A stretch of 55,960 bases of DNA, taken from contig SVSR01000007.1 of NCBI GenBank assembly GCA_015064205.1, positions 1 through 55,960 on the forward strand, in the 5' to 3' direction. Every line of letters starts with the position of its first letter. Position 1 is the stretch's first letter. Of this stretch, positions 17,094 to 24,199 are shown piece after piece. Under the pieces are notes generated by a model that was not told the DNA's origin, did not search any database, and saw nothing but the letters and a program-made list of their open reading frames with translations. The position numbers were made by a program, and so were the translations under genes. The stretch is from Oscillospiraceae bacterium. Its GTDB lineage: Bacteria > Bacillota > Clostridia > Oscillospirales > CAG-272.

Positions 17094-17140
17094 TGTTTGT
17101 AAAGTTATATCATTAGTTTGTAGTATCTTAGTAAATTAAT

Positions 17141-17196
17141 AAATGGCAGCCTTCTTATAAAAGAGGGTTGCCATTTTTCTTGTTTTATGATAGAAT
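17141..17196 (+). promoter_or_regulatory. Terminator-promoter module C, at the edge of the retron island
   Basis: The stem AAATGGCAGCCTTCTT (17141-17156) pairs with AAGAGGGTTGCCATTT (17161-17176). The -35 TTGCCA is 17168-17173, followed by a 17-base T-rich spacer and TAGAAT (17191-17196), preceded by TGA. The leader to the 17335 start is about 130 bases, longer than usual here, and contains an inverted repeat (GTCACG 17241-17246, CGTGAC 17288-17293). Confidence 0.83.
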
Positions 17197-17334
17197 TGCT
17201 ATTAGAATATGGATAAATTATTTATTTTACGGTGCAAATTGTCACGTATGATAAAAAATACAATATTTTGAAGGTAATCAAAGCTTCCGTGACGAATTAG
17301 TTGAAGAGAAAACAACTTCGAAAGGAAAAGTGAA

Positions 17335-18045
17335 ATGAATAACTATTGTGAAAACAAACTAAAAAATTCAAATTTGAAAAAGATATATCGTGAAAACACA
17401 GATAAGTATTTGAAGGTATGGAGAGAGTATTACAGCTTTAAATCTCCGGAACGAATTAACGAATTCGGAATAATTGATGTTTATAGTTATGATGATGAAA
17501 AAGGCGTTTTATTCATAGCAAAGGAAACAAATGGCTGGGATTATTCAGACGGAAAAACTTTTCGTTCTTGGGTAGAGGAAATGGCAAAAGACAATAAAGT
17601 TACCGGAGAAATTGCATCGAGACATCCTCAAATTTGGTATAATCTTGGAAGATGGGCGAAATTTATTTTTGATCCAAAACTTGATAAGGCAAAACTTGCG
17701 CAAGAAAAGAATGTATCAGGATTAAAAAATATTGCAATTACAAATTTGAATAAAGCTGAGGGGGAGAGTACAAGCGGAAAAGCATTTTGGAAACTAATAA
17801 AAGAAGATGTTGTTATAAATTTATTAAGAGAAGAAATAAAAGAAATTAACCCCAAATTAATTGTACTGTGCGGAATCCCCTCTATGTATATTCAACAGGC
17901 TATACTGAACTTGGATGGTGAGATTAAAATTATAGAAATGCCGCATCCATCGGCAAGAACCATAAGTAAATTGGATATGCTTGCGCAGCTCAAAAGAAAT
18001 CTGAAAATGGTAGGATGGAATGCAAATGACACAAAAACTTTTTAA
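17335..18045 (+). CDS. UDG-superfamily (uracil-DNA glycosylase-like) protein
   Basis: A 236-residue protein with the alpha/beta pattern of the UDG fold. A first strand and loop GVLFIAKETNGWDY (57-70) stands where UDGs have the water-activating GxxPG loop. A conserved middle NIAITNLNKAEG (132-143) follows, then NPKLIVLCG (172-180), and the late loop EMPHPSAR (201-208) matches the UDG 'HPS' motif. The usual Asp/Asn of the first loop is not obvious, so catalysis is uncertain; it may bind or cut modified bases. GAAAGGAAAAG precedes the start. The next gene overlaps its 3' end, and both lie directly upstream of the retron. The gene is visibly AT-richer than the metabolic genes around it, fitting an acquired defence island. 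Confidence 0.7.
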   Translation: MNNYCENKLKNSNLKKIYRENTDKYLKVWREYYSFKSPERINEFGIIDVYSYDDEKGVLFIAKETNGWDYSDGKTFRSWVEEMAKDNKVTGEIASRHPQIWYNLGRWAKFIFDPKLDKAKLAQEKNVSGLKNIAITNLNKAEGESTSGKAFWKLIKEDVVINLLREEIKEINPKLIVLCGIPSMYIQQAILNLDGEIKIIEMPHPSARTISKLDMLAQLKRNLKMVGWNANDTKTF

Positions 18046-18541
18046 GGCATTATTAGTTTTCCTTATTTCTTGGATAGCTGTTTTCTTTCTTCTCGGTTAT
18101 ACAGCATCAAAGGATATGGAAGTTAAAGAAAGAATTATATATTCAGGAATATGCGCTGTAATTATCATTATAGGTGTTTATTTTAAACTCGGAGAAACAA
18201 AAACTAACGGCAAAACATTTAAAAAGAAAAGTTATGAAATAGCAACCAATGTACGGAGTGACGAAATGTACATATTCGAGGGTGAATTTGGAAGAAAACT
18301 GATATATCGTATCCAGAACAATAAAATATATGAAGGATTGAGTAATAAATACAACTATGAAATAATAGAAGATAAGATATATAAGGCTTTAAGTCCGCAG
18401 TGGATTTTCCGAATAGAAGGGAATCGTATTTATAAAGGCTTGGATAAAAAGGCTGCGTATAGAATAGAGAAAAACAAAGTATATGAGGGCGACTTTGGTC
18501 GCATACCGGTATATAGAATCAGTTCATCTATTAATGGATAA
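18026..18541 (+). CDS. Two-TM protein with C-terminal beta-repeats (candidate retron effector)
   Basis: About 171 residues. Two membrane helices (6-26 and 37-54) are followed by a basic linker and five copies of a short repeat of the form Y-R-I-x-x-N-K-I-Y-E-G between about 80 and 165: DEMYIFEG, YRIQNNKIYEG, YEIIEDKIYKA, FRIEGNRIYKG and YRIEKNKVYEG. The first and last repeats also share EG-E/D-FGR, as if the array closes on itself into a small beta-propeller-like or flower-like unit. The ATG at 18026 has AGGATGG at a good distance; an ATG at 18020 is possible. It overlaps the UDG-like gene by about 20 bases. Two-TM proteins are known retron effectors (for example Ec48), so this is the best effector candidate, but that is inference. 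Confidence 0.75.
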   Translation: MTQKLFKALLVFLISWIAVFFLLGYTASKDMEVKERIIYSGICAVIIIIGVYFKLGETKTNGKTFKKKSYEIATNVRSDEMYIFEGEFGRKLIYRIQNNKIYEGLSNKYNYEIIEDKIYKALSPQWIFRIEGNRIYKGLDKKAAYRIEKNKVYEGDFGRIPVYRISSSING

Positions 18542-18570
18542 TACATTTTATAGATAATATATTGCTTCGA

Positions 18571-18604
18571 TGTCCTTTTTATAGGACAACGTTGGCATTA
18601 TAAT
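18571..18604 (+). promoter_or_regulatory. Probable retron ncRNA promoter region
   Basis: A small hairpin (TGTCCT 18571-18576 with AGGACA 18583-18588) has no T-run after it, so it is a poor terminator. TATAAT (18599-18604) follows, and the -35 match is weak (TTTTTA 18576-18581 at 17 bases). A start about 7 bases after the -10 would fall right at the a1 repeat of the retron RNA. Read-through from the upstream glycosylase/two-TM genes is also possible. Confidence 0.5.
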
Positions 18605-18610
18605 ATAAAC

Positions 18611-18790
18611 AAGTGGAACATAAGAGCAAGTCAATAAACATTGGCACCGACAGCGAGTCGCTTTCGGGAAGCAGCATTTACAAGTATTCACTACGTTCAG
18701 ACGAAGTTGACTCCGCTGTATCTAAAAGGCCCACTGCGTGGGCTATAATACAGCTACACAACATCGTAATTCACATTGTTTTGTTCCACG
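18611..18790 (+). ncRNA. Retron msr-msd non-coding RNA
   Basis: The region between the two-TM gene and the reverse transcriptase has the layout of a retron RNA. The a1 repeat GTGGAACA (18613-18620) pairs with a2 TGTTCCAC (18782-18789). After a1 comes TAAGAGC, a plausible site for the branching G. Two short msr hairpins follow: CGAC/GTCG (18648-18660) and GCTT/AAGC (18660-18672). The msd is a long hairpin: ACGA-A-GTTG (18701-18709) pairs with CAAC-A-TCGT (18759-18767), then GCTGTAT (18715-18721) with ATACAGC (18748-18754), then GCCCAC (18729-18734) with GTGGGC (18738-18743) around a TGC loop. The ends of the msd DNA cannot be set from sequence alone. Confidence 0.88.
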
Positions 18791-18816
18791 TCACAAGGAA
18801 AGGAGGAAAGTTAATA

Positions 18817-19749
18817 ATGATTGTTTATAAGGAGCTTTCCTCCTTGACTAATGATCTTGGCTTTTCGGTAAAAGCGTTATATTCAGCGAGTAATCATATA
18901 TCATCGCACTATCATAAAGCGAAGATATTGAAAAAGACCGGAGAATACAGGGAGCTTTCCGTTCCGGATGATTTCTTAAAATCTATACAGAAAAGAATTG
19001 TTGAAAAGCTGTTGGTATACGAAGAAGTTTCTCCATATGCGACTGCATACAGATACTCAACCTCGATAATAAAAAATGCACGTGTGCACCTTCACAATAA
19101 TACTATACTGAAACTTGACATCAGGCATTTCTTCGATCATATAATTTATCCTGTTGTAAAAGAAAAAGCTTTTCCGAAGGAAAAGTATTCCGAAGAAAAT
19201 CGTATTTTGTTATCGTTATTATGTTTATATCACGATGCTTTGCCTCAGGGAGCGCCAACATCACCGATTATTTCTAATATTATTATGAAAGACTTTGATA
19301 ATACAGTCGGTGCTTGGTGTAAAAGTAAGAAAATTAGGTATACCAGATATTGTGATGACATGACTTTTTCGGGAGATTTTAATATCCGTGAAGTAATTTC
19401 TTTTATTAAAAGAGAACTTGGGAAAATGGGCTTTTATCTTAATGATGCCAAAACCGTTGTAGCTCGCAGCGGACAAAAACAGATTGTTACGGGCATTGTG
19501 GTAAATGATAAGTTAAATACCCCTTTGCTTTACAGAAAGAAGCTCAGACAAGAATTATATTACTGCAAGAAGTTTGGCATTGCTTCTCATTTGAGGCAAA
19601 AAAGCATTGACATGAGCGAGAGGGAATATATTCTGAAATTGCTCGGCAGGGTGAATTTTGTTTTATCGGTAGGCCAAACAAATAAAGAGATGCAAGAATA
19701 TAAAAGTTGGTTGCTTGATCAGAATAATTTATTTATTACAGAAAAATAA
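18817..19749 (+). CDS. Retron reverse transcriptase
   Basis: A 310-residue RT, the usual length for retron RTs. Motifs in order: the retron-specific NAxxH (NARVH, 87-91), the first catalytic Asp in ILKLDIRHFFDHI (about 97-109), LPQGAPTSPIISN (142-154), the polymerase box YCDD (178-181), and the retron-specific VTG (224-226, in VTGIVVN), which contacts the msr. It copies the msd part of the adjacent RNA into a branched RNA-DNA molecule. The start at 18817 has AGGAGG 10 bases upstream. The frame is open further upstream to 18613, but that stretch is the structured ncRNA and is not expected to be coding. No extra domain is fused to the RT, so any effector must be a separate protein. Confidence 0.95.
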   Translation: MIVYKELSSLTNDLGFSVKALYSASNHISSHYHKAKILKKTGEYRELSVPDDFLKSIQKRIVEKLLVYEEVSPYATAYRYSTSIIKNARVHLHNNTILKLDIRHFFDHIIYPVVKEKAFPKEKYSEENRILLSLLCLYHDALPQGAPTSPIISNIIMKDFDNTVGAWCKSKKIRYTRYCDDMTFSGDFNIREVISFIKRELGKMGFYLNDAKTVVARSGQKQIVTGIVVNDKLNTPLLYRKKLRQELYYCKKFGIASHLRQKSIDMSEREYILKLLGRVNFVLSVGQTNKEMQEYKSWLLDQNNLFITEK

Positions 19750-19849
19750 TTCGTTCAGAATCAGTTATCTAACATTATGAATACTTTCGTTCCCAACTTG
19801 ATACGATCATATAAAGATTGTCGAATTCTGTCGAAAGGAGATGTAATAT

Positions 19850-20221
19850 ATGAAAGTGATTTCATTTTTTAAGAAACTTGGTATTTTCCTAACAATTGCT
19901 ATATGGATTGTGACTTTGGTAATTTCGTTTTTTGTTGGAATGCTGTTTCAGTGGGCATCGACTACTGAAATCAAGACTGACAAAGATTACAGTCAAATAG
20001 TTGTAGAGAAAAATGATATTGCAGATTATAATATATTTATAGATATACCCGAAAAGTATAGTGCGTTAGAACAAATTGAAGAACCTATTAGAAAAACAAT
20101 TTCTTTGTATATGCAAGCGAATAATTTGAAATTATCAACAGGAACACACGAATTTACTCGAATTAACGGAAATCTTGGGGAATACATAAATGAAGAATTT
20201 CAGTTTGAGGAAATCGATTAG
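19850..20221 (+). CDS. Small one-TM protein downstream of the retron RT
   Basis: A 123-residue protein with a basic N-terminus, one long membrane helix (about 11-34) and an extracytoplasmic or soluble C-terminal part of about 85 residues ending acidic. There is a good GAAAGGAGATG ribosome-binding site. I recognise no family. It begins 100 bases after the RT, with no clear terminator between, and shares the AT-rich composition of the island. It may be part of the retron system, for instance a second membrane component, or an unrelated accessory gene. Confidence 0.65.
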   Translation: MKVISFFKKLGIFLTIAIWIVTLVISFFVGMLFQWASTTEIKTDKDYSQIVVEKNDIADYNIFIDIPEKYSALEQIEEPIRKTISLYMQANNLKLSTGTHEFTRINGNLGEYINEEFQFEEID

Positions 20222-20294
20222 TTTTTAATCCTAACTTTATATGAATCATTACTAAAAAGAATTGGCATATAGATTATATAATCTTCATAAAGAG

Positions 20295-20972
20295 GTGACT
20301 ATTATAAAATCAGAGATAAGAAATACTCTTCTTTCAATGGGTGAAGAAGGGTACAAAGATTTCAGTGCTTCTCTTATGCCTACGGTTGATAAGAATAAAG
20401 TAATAGGAATCCGTATCCCTGTTCTCAGAAAATATGCTAAAAGACTTGAAAACTATGAGGATTTTTTAGCTGAGCTTCCGCACGAATATTTTGAGGAAAA
20501 CAATCTGCACGCCTTTTTAATTGAGCGGGAGAAGGATTTTGACAAGTGTATAGAAAAGCTTGATGCATTTCTGCCATACGTAGACAACTGGTCAACCTGC
20601 GACAGTATGAAGCCGCCCATTTTGAAAAAAGAGCCTGAAAAGCTCTTGAGACATATTAAAAAATGGATCAGTTCAAAAGACGTTTATGCTGTAAGATATG
20701 GTATCAATTTGCTTATGAGCATTTATCTTGACGATAATTTTGATAAAGATTATCTAAGTATCGTGGCAAATATTAAGTCCCATGAATATTACGTCAATAT
20801 GATGAGGGCATGGTATTTTGCAACGGCACTTGCTAAACGGTATGAGGAAGCTTTACCGTATATAGAAAATAAAGTTCTTGATGAGTGGACCCATAACAAA
20901 ACGATACAAAAGGCTGTTGAGAGCTTCAGAATAACAAAAGAGCAAAAGCTTTATTTGAAATCAAAGAGGTAA
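20295..20972 (+). CDS. AlkD-like DNA alkylation repair protein
   Basis: About 225 residues built of HEAT-like helical repeats, matching the AlkD (DNA alkylation repair, PF08713-type) family. The N-terminal EIRNTLLSMGEEGYKDF is followed by GIRIPVLRKYAK, a middle DNWSTCD, YAVRYGINLLMS and MMRAWYFATALAKRY, and a late EWTHNKTIQKAVES. These enzymes remove positively charged alkylated bases without base flipping; WSTCD corresponds to the conserved W-x-x-x-D used for catalysis. The start is uncertain: the ORF is open back to a TTG at 20262, while family members start near the GTG at 20295, which I chose; AGAGGTG nearby could also serve an ATA or ATT start just after. The next gene follows within 3 bases. 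Confidence 0.85.
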   Translation: MTIIKSEIRNTLLSMGEEGYKDFSASLMPTVDKNKVIGIRIPVLRKYAKRLENYEDFLAELPHEYFEENNLHAFLIEREKDFDKCIEKLDAFLPYVDNWSTCDSMKPPILKKEPEKLLRHIKKWISSKDVYAVRYGINLLMSIYLDDNFDKDYLSIVANIKSHEYYVNMMRAWYFATALAKRYEEALPYIENKVLDEWTHNKTIQKAVESFRITKEQKLYLKSKR

Positions 20973-20975
20973 TTT

Positions 20976-21293
20976 ATGAAAAAATGCCGTATAACCGTGA
21001 TGAGAAGAACAGAGTATAAGGACTTGATGGAAAAATATGAAAATCCGATTGAGCATGCCTGCGAATTTAGAATAGGGGAAGTGTTTATAGCTAACGGTTG
21101 GCAAAAACCTGACGGCTTTTGTAACAGCGCATGGGACAGTATATCGCCGTTTGTTATGGTTTTGTCGCACGGCGGTGAAAATTTCTATGACGGATGGATG
21201 AAAAACAAAAAGTCCGCTATGATTTCTTGTAATGACGGTTTCAGACCGGTCAGCTTCTACATAGAAGCACTTGACGAAGGGGCAGATATTTGA
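20976..21293 (+). CDS. TIGR04076 family protein
   Basis: A 105-residue protein with the layout of the TIGR04076 family: an N-terminal CRITVMRRTEYKDLMEKY strand-helix, a Cys in HACEFRIGEVF, KPDGFCNSAWDSISPFV with the conserved Cys and Trp, and SHGGENFYDGW. Members are small, conserved in anaerobes and of unknown function. It is close-coupled to the AlkD-like gene (stop and start 3 bases apart), so the two are likely co-transcribed. Confidence 0.82.
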   Translation: MKKCRITVMRRTEYKDLMEKYENPIEHACEFRIGEVFIANGWQKPDGFCNSAWDSISPFVMVLSHGGENFYDGWMKNKKSAMISCNDGFRPVSFYIEALDEGADI

Positions 21294-21328
21294 AGACAAG
21301 AATAGCTTACGTCAGAAAGTATTGGAGT

Positions 21329-21520
21329 ATGAAAAAAATAGCTTTTACAGGAGATCTCGTTTTTTCTTCGAAATATTTCAGGGGAACGTGCCACAAAGAA
21401 AGTTTGCTCGATAAGAAAATAATTGACTATCTGAGCGATACGGATTATACGGTAGTAAACGTTGAAGGCTGTGTGTTTGAGGGAAAGTATCTACTTAATA
21501 GAATAAATTTTATTTTTTAG
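21329..21520 (+). pseudogene. Truncated CapA-like (metallophosphatase-fold) gene remnant
   Basis: About 63 residues that match only the N-terminus of CapA/PgsA-type proteins: KIAFTGDLVFSS followed by YLSDTDYTVVNVEGCVFEG, which corresponds to the family's GD...NLE metal-binding start. Full-length members are about 300 residues or more. The frame then runs into AT-rich sequence and stops at 21520, where a terminator-promoter module begins. I read it as a remnant left by a deletion. GGAG lies before the start. It marks the right border of the accessory island. Confidence 0.72.
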
Positions 21521-21538
21521 CCGGAAAAATATTTTCAG

Positions 21539-21589
21539 AATTGCAATTTTTTCAAAAAGGTTGCAATTTTTATATTGTTGTGATAGAAT
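21539..21589 (+). promoter_or_regulatory. Terminator-promoter module D
   Basis: AATTGCAA (21539-21546) pairs with TTGCAATT (21561-21568), and the loop itself holds a T-run facing an A-run that extends the stem. TTGCAA (21561-21566) in the 3' arm is the -35 box; TAGAAT (21584-21589) lies 17 bases on, preceded by TGA. It drives the isomerase-like gene at 21623. Confidence 0.78.
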
Positions 21590-21622
21590 GTATTCATTCA
21601 AGAATATTATTGAGGTAATGTT

Positions 21623-22468
21623 ATGAAATTATCAAGTAATTTTATAGGATTTCACAACGAATTCGGAATTGAAAGAACAATAGACTTATTCTCTGATGCA
21701 GGCTTTGAAGCAATTGATTTCAATGCTGATCTTGAAGAATATCACACTGATGCACATGATGAAAATTTTTATAAACGCATCAGACAGTATGCAAATGAAA
21801 AGGGCGTTGCTTTTGAGCAGACACATGCTCCGTTTGATCCAACCTTCCTTGACGAAGAAAAAACAAAGAGACGTTTTGAAGAGATAGTCAAAAGTATGAA
21901 ACATTCGTTTTTGCTTGGTGCAAAAATGGTTGTTGTTCATCCGTGCAGACATCTTGACTGTAATAAGGGCAAGCATGAGTATGAATTAATGTTTGAATAT
22001 AATTACAGTTTTTACAAAAAGCTCATTCCGTATGCAGAAGAGTATGGTGTGAAAGTTGCAATAGAGAATAACCCGCAGTCTGTTACCAAGTCCCCCGAGG
22101 GCTTGATCGAACTTATGAAAGCTCTTAACAACAAGGCTTTTACCGTGTGTTACGATGTTGGCCACGCTAATATCTGCGCGCAGGACCCTGCAGAAATGGC
22201 AAGAAAGCTTGGCAGCCTCATAGGATGCATACACGTTCATGATAACGATGGTATTCACGATAATCATACTCTCCCGTATCAGGGCATAATTGACTGGGAG
22301 AGTGTGATGTGTGCGTTGGCAGAGGGCGGATATGAAGGTAATATGAACTACGAGGCCGGTATTTTTGTAAACAGAGTGCCTCTTGATCTAAGACCTGAGA
22401 GCGCAAAGTATATGGCCAAGGTTGGAAAATACCTGATAGAGAGATTTAACTATTATAAAAACAGATGA
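21623..22468 (+). CDS. Sugar phosphate isomerase/epimerase (xylose isomerase-like TIM barrel)
   Basis: A 281-residue single-domain TIM barrel of the AP-endonuclease-2 / xylose-isomerase-like superfamily. Metal ligands are visible in order: VVVHPCRH, KVAIENNPQ (Glu), VCYDVGHANI (Asp, His), CIHVHDNDGIHDNH, and the late NYEAG (Glu). The family includes epimerases and isomerases of sugars and inositols; specificity cannot be read. It has its own promoter (module D) and its own terminator (module E), so it is a single-gene unit at the start of the catabolic region. Confidence 0.88.
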   Translation: MKLSSNFIGFHNEFGIERTIDLFSDAGFEAIDFNADLEEYHTDAHDENFYKRIRQYANEKGVAFEQTHAPFDPTFLDEEKTKRRFEEIVKSMKHSFLLGAKMVVVHPCRHLDCNKGKHEYELMFEYNYSFYKKLIPYAEEYGVKVAIENNPQSVTKSPEGLIELMKALNNKAFTVCYDVGHANICAQDPAEMARKLGSLIGCIHVHDNDGIHDNHTLPYQGIIDWESVMCALAEGGYEGNMNYEAGIFVNRVPLDLRPESAKYMAKVGKYLIERFNYYKNR

Positions 22469-22548
22469 TATTCATATGCGAAACCTCAAAGAATTTTTTT
22501 GTTAACCTGACTTTGAAGAGCGATTTTATCTAACAGAAAAATATTCTT

Positions 22549-22606
22549 AAAATGGTAATCTTTTTTCATAAAAAGGATTGCCATTTTTATTTTATTGTGA
22601 TATAAT
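22549..22606 (+). promoter_or_regulatory. Terminator-promoter module E
   Basis: AAAATGGTAATCTTTTT (22549-22565) pairs with AAAAAGGATTGCCATTTT (22571-22587, one T-G pair). TTGCCA (22578-22583) is the -35, TTTTTATTTTATTGTGA is the 17-base spacer and TATAAT (22601-22606) the perfect -10, extended by TGA. It is the clearest member of the set. Confidence 0.9.
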
Positions 22607-22669
22607 ACGTACAACTCAAACACGCATAAAAAACACAAAAATAATACTATATTGTGCAGAGGTATAATT

Positions 22670-24175
22670 ATGGGTAAGATTTATATTGGTTGGGCAGAAG
22701 AAAGTATCGTGCCCGACAAGAAAGTTTCGCTTGCAGGTCAGTTTTTTGAGAGAATTTCAGAATATGTTGAGTCTGAAATTTCTGTAACTGCAATAGCTAT
22801 TGAATCAGATGGAGAGCAGGCTATTCTTGCTTCTGCTGACCTTGGAAATATAACCATGGGACAGCTTAAAATGGTAAGAGAAAAGGTCGAAAAGCTAAAC
22901 CATGAGATTGACACCTCTAAAATCATCGTTGCTGCAACGCATACTCACACGTCTATGTGTGTTGCCAGACCAAACAGCGCAGAAGAGGGCTCGACAATCA
23001 AATCAACAATAGAGATTTTAAGCGAGTTTGTTCCGCCGGAAATGTTATACAATGCGCTCGTTTCTGAAGATGATGATATCATAACACCCGATGAAGCGCT
23101 CGTGTTTGTAACTGACAAAATTGCAAAAGCAGTTGTTGATTCGTGGAATAACCGTAAAGAAGCGCTTTATGCAAATGAGTTTGGCAGAGCACCTGTTGGC
23201 ATGTGCAGAAGAGTTTGTTACGATGATGGCTCTGCTCAGATGTGGGGTGACACAAATACAGCAAACTTTGTTTCACTTGAAGGCGGAAACGACTCCGGTA
23301 TTGAGCTTATTTATACCTTTGATACGAATAAAAATCTGACGGGCGTCATAGCAAATATTGCTTGCCCCGCTCAGATACTTGAGCAGAGAAGCTTTATTTC
23401 CGGTGACTACTGGGGAAGAACAAAGGCAAATCTAAGAAAGAAATTCGGAGAGGGAATTTACCTTCTCGGTGTATGCGGTGCGGCAGGTGACCAGTGCCCG
23501 AGAGACCTTGTTCGCTGGGTGGAGCCTGAAACACCTATTGACGACCCCAACGTTAAGCGCCCGAACGTAATCGAGCATAAGGCTGACCCGTCAATGTACG
23601 ATATAAGCGGGTGCAATCGCGTGGGTAAGCGCGTTGCAAATGAAATCATATCTGTTTTTGAAGAAATAAAAGATTATCACGATGAGGCGATATTTACTCA
23701 TAAGGTCTTGAATATGGATCTTCCGCTCAGAAAAGCGACAATGGAAGAGTATAATATGGCGGTGAGAGAAATAAAGCATTATTTTGAAAATCTTAAAGAC
23801 AAAAAGAGCTTTGATTTTGAAGATACTGCTTATCTGTACGTTCATGCAGGAACGATTTCAAGATTCAGAGCGCAACAGAATCAGGAGATACATACTATAG
23901 AATCTCACGTGATCCGTCTTGGTGACGTTGCATTCTCAACTAACCCGTTTGAGCTGTTTCTTGATTACGGCAACAGAATCAAGGCAAGAAGTAAAGCAAT
24001 GCAGACCTTTATAGTACAGCTTGCATGCGGTGCAAGTGATTATCTGCCGACAAAGAAAGCGGAAGAAGGCGGACATTACAGTGCCTATATTTCAAGCGGT
24101 AAGGTAGGCAGCGAGGGCGGAGATCTTTTCACACGCCGGACTATCAACGAAATCAACAAAATGTGGAATGACTAA
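22670..24175 (+). CDS. Neutral/alkaline ceramidase-like hydrolase
   Basis: About 501 residues from the ATG at 22670 (AGAGG upstream; an in-frame TTG at 22652 is rejected). It resembles the N-terminal domain of neutral/alkaline ceramidases: AATHTHTS (zinc HxH near residues 91-93), GNITMGQ, and later GVCGAAGDQCPR, where classical ceramidases have GDVSPN with the nucleophilic Ser. Here that position is Cys. There is no signal peptide, so it acts inside the cell. Context with sialidase-like, HAD and sugar-acid genes hints at a glycoconjugate or cyclic-compound substrate rather than true ceramide. First gene of a three-gene operon to 25899. Confidence 0.78.
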   Translation: MGKIYIGWAEESIVPDKKVSLAGQFFERISEYVESEISVTAIAIESDGEQAILASADLGNITMGQLKMVREKVEKLNHEIDTSKIIVAATHTHTSMCVARPNSAEEGSTIKSTIEILSEFVPPEMLYNALVSEDDDIITPDEALVFVTDKIAKAVVDSWNNRKEALYANEFGRAPVGMCRRVCYDDGSAQMWGDTNTANFVSLEGGNDSGIELIYTFDTNKNLTGVIANIACPAQILEQRSFISGDYWGRTKANLRKKFGEGIYLLGVCGAAGDQCPRDLVRWVEPETPIDDPNVKRPNVIEHKADPSMYDISGCNRVGKRVANEIISVFEEIKDYHDEAIFTHKVLNMDLPLRKATMEEYNMAVREIKHYFENLKDKKSFDFEDTAYLYVHAGTISRFRAQQNQEIHTIESHVIRLGDVAFSTNPFELFLDYGNRIKARSKAMQTFIVQLACGASDYLPTKKAEEGGHYSAYISSGKVGSEGGDLFTRRTINEINKMWND

Positions 24176-24199
24176 AACTTTAAATAAGGAGTAATACTT

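Noticed and set aside
18613-18816. The RT reading frame stays open upstream, from a GTG at 18613, which would add 68 residues
   Set aside because: This stretch is the structured msr-msd RNA, starts on the a1 repeat, has no ribosome-binding site, and the ATG at 18817 has a perfect AGGAGG and gives the normal RT length.
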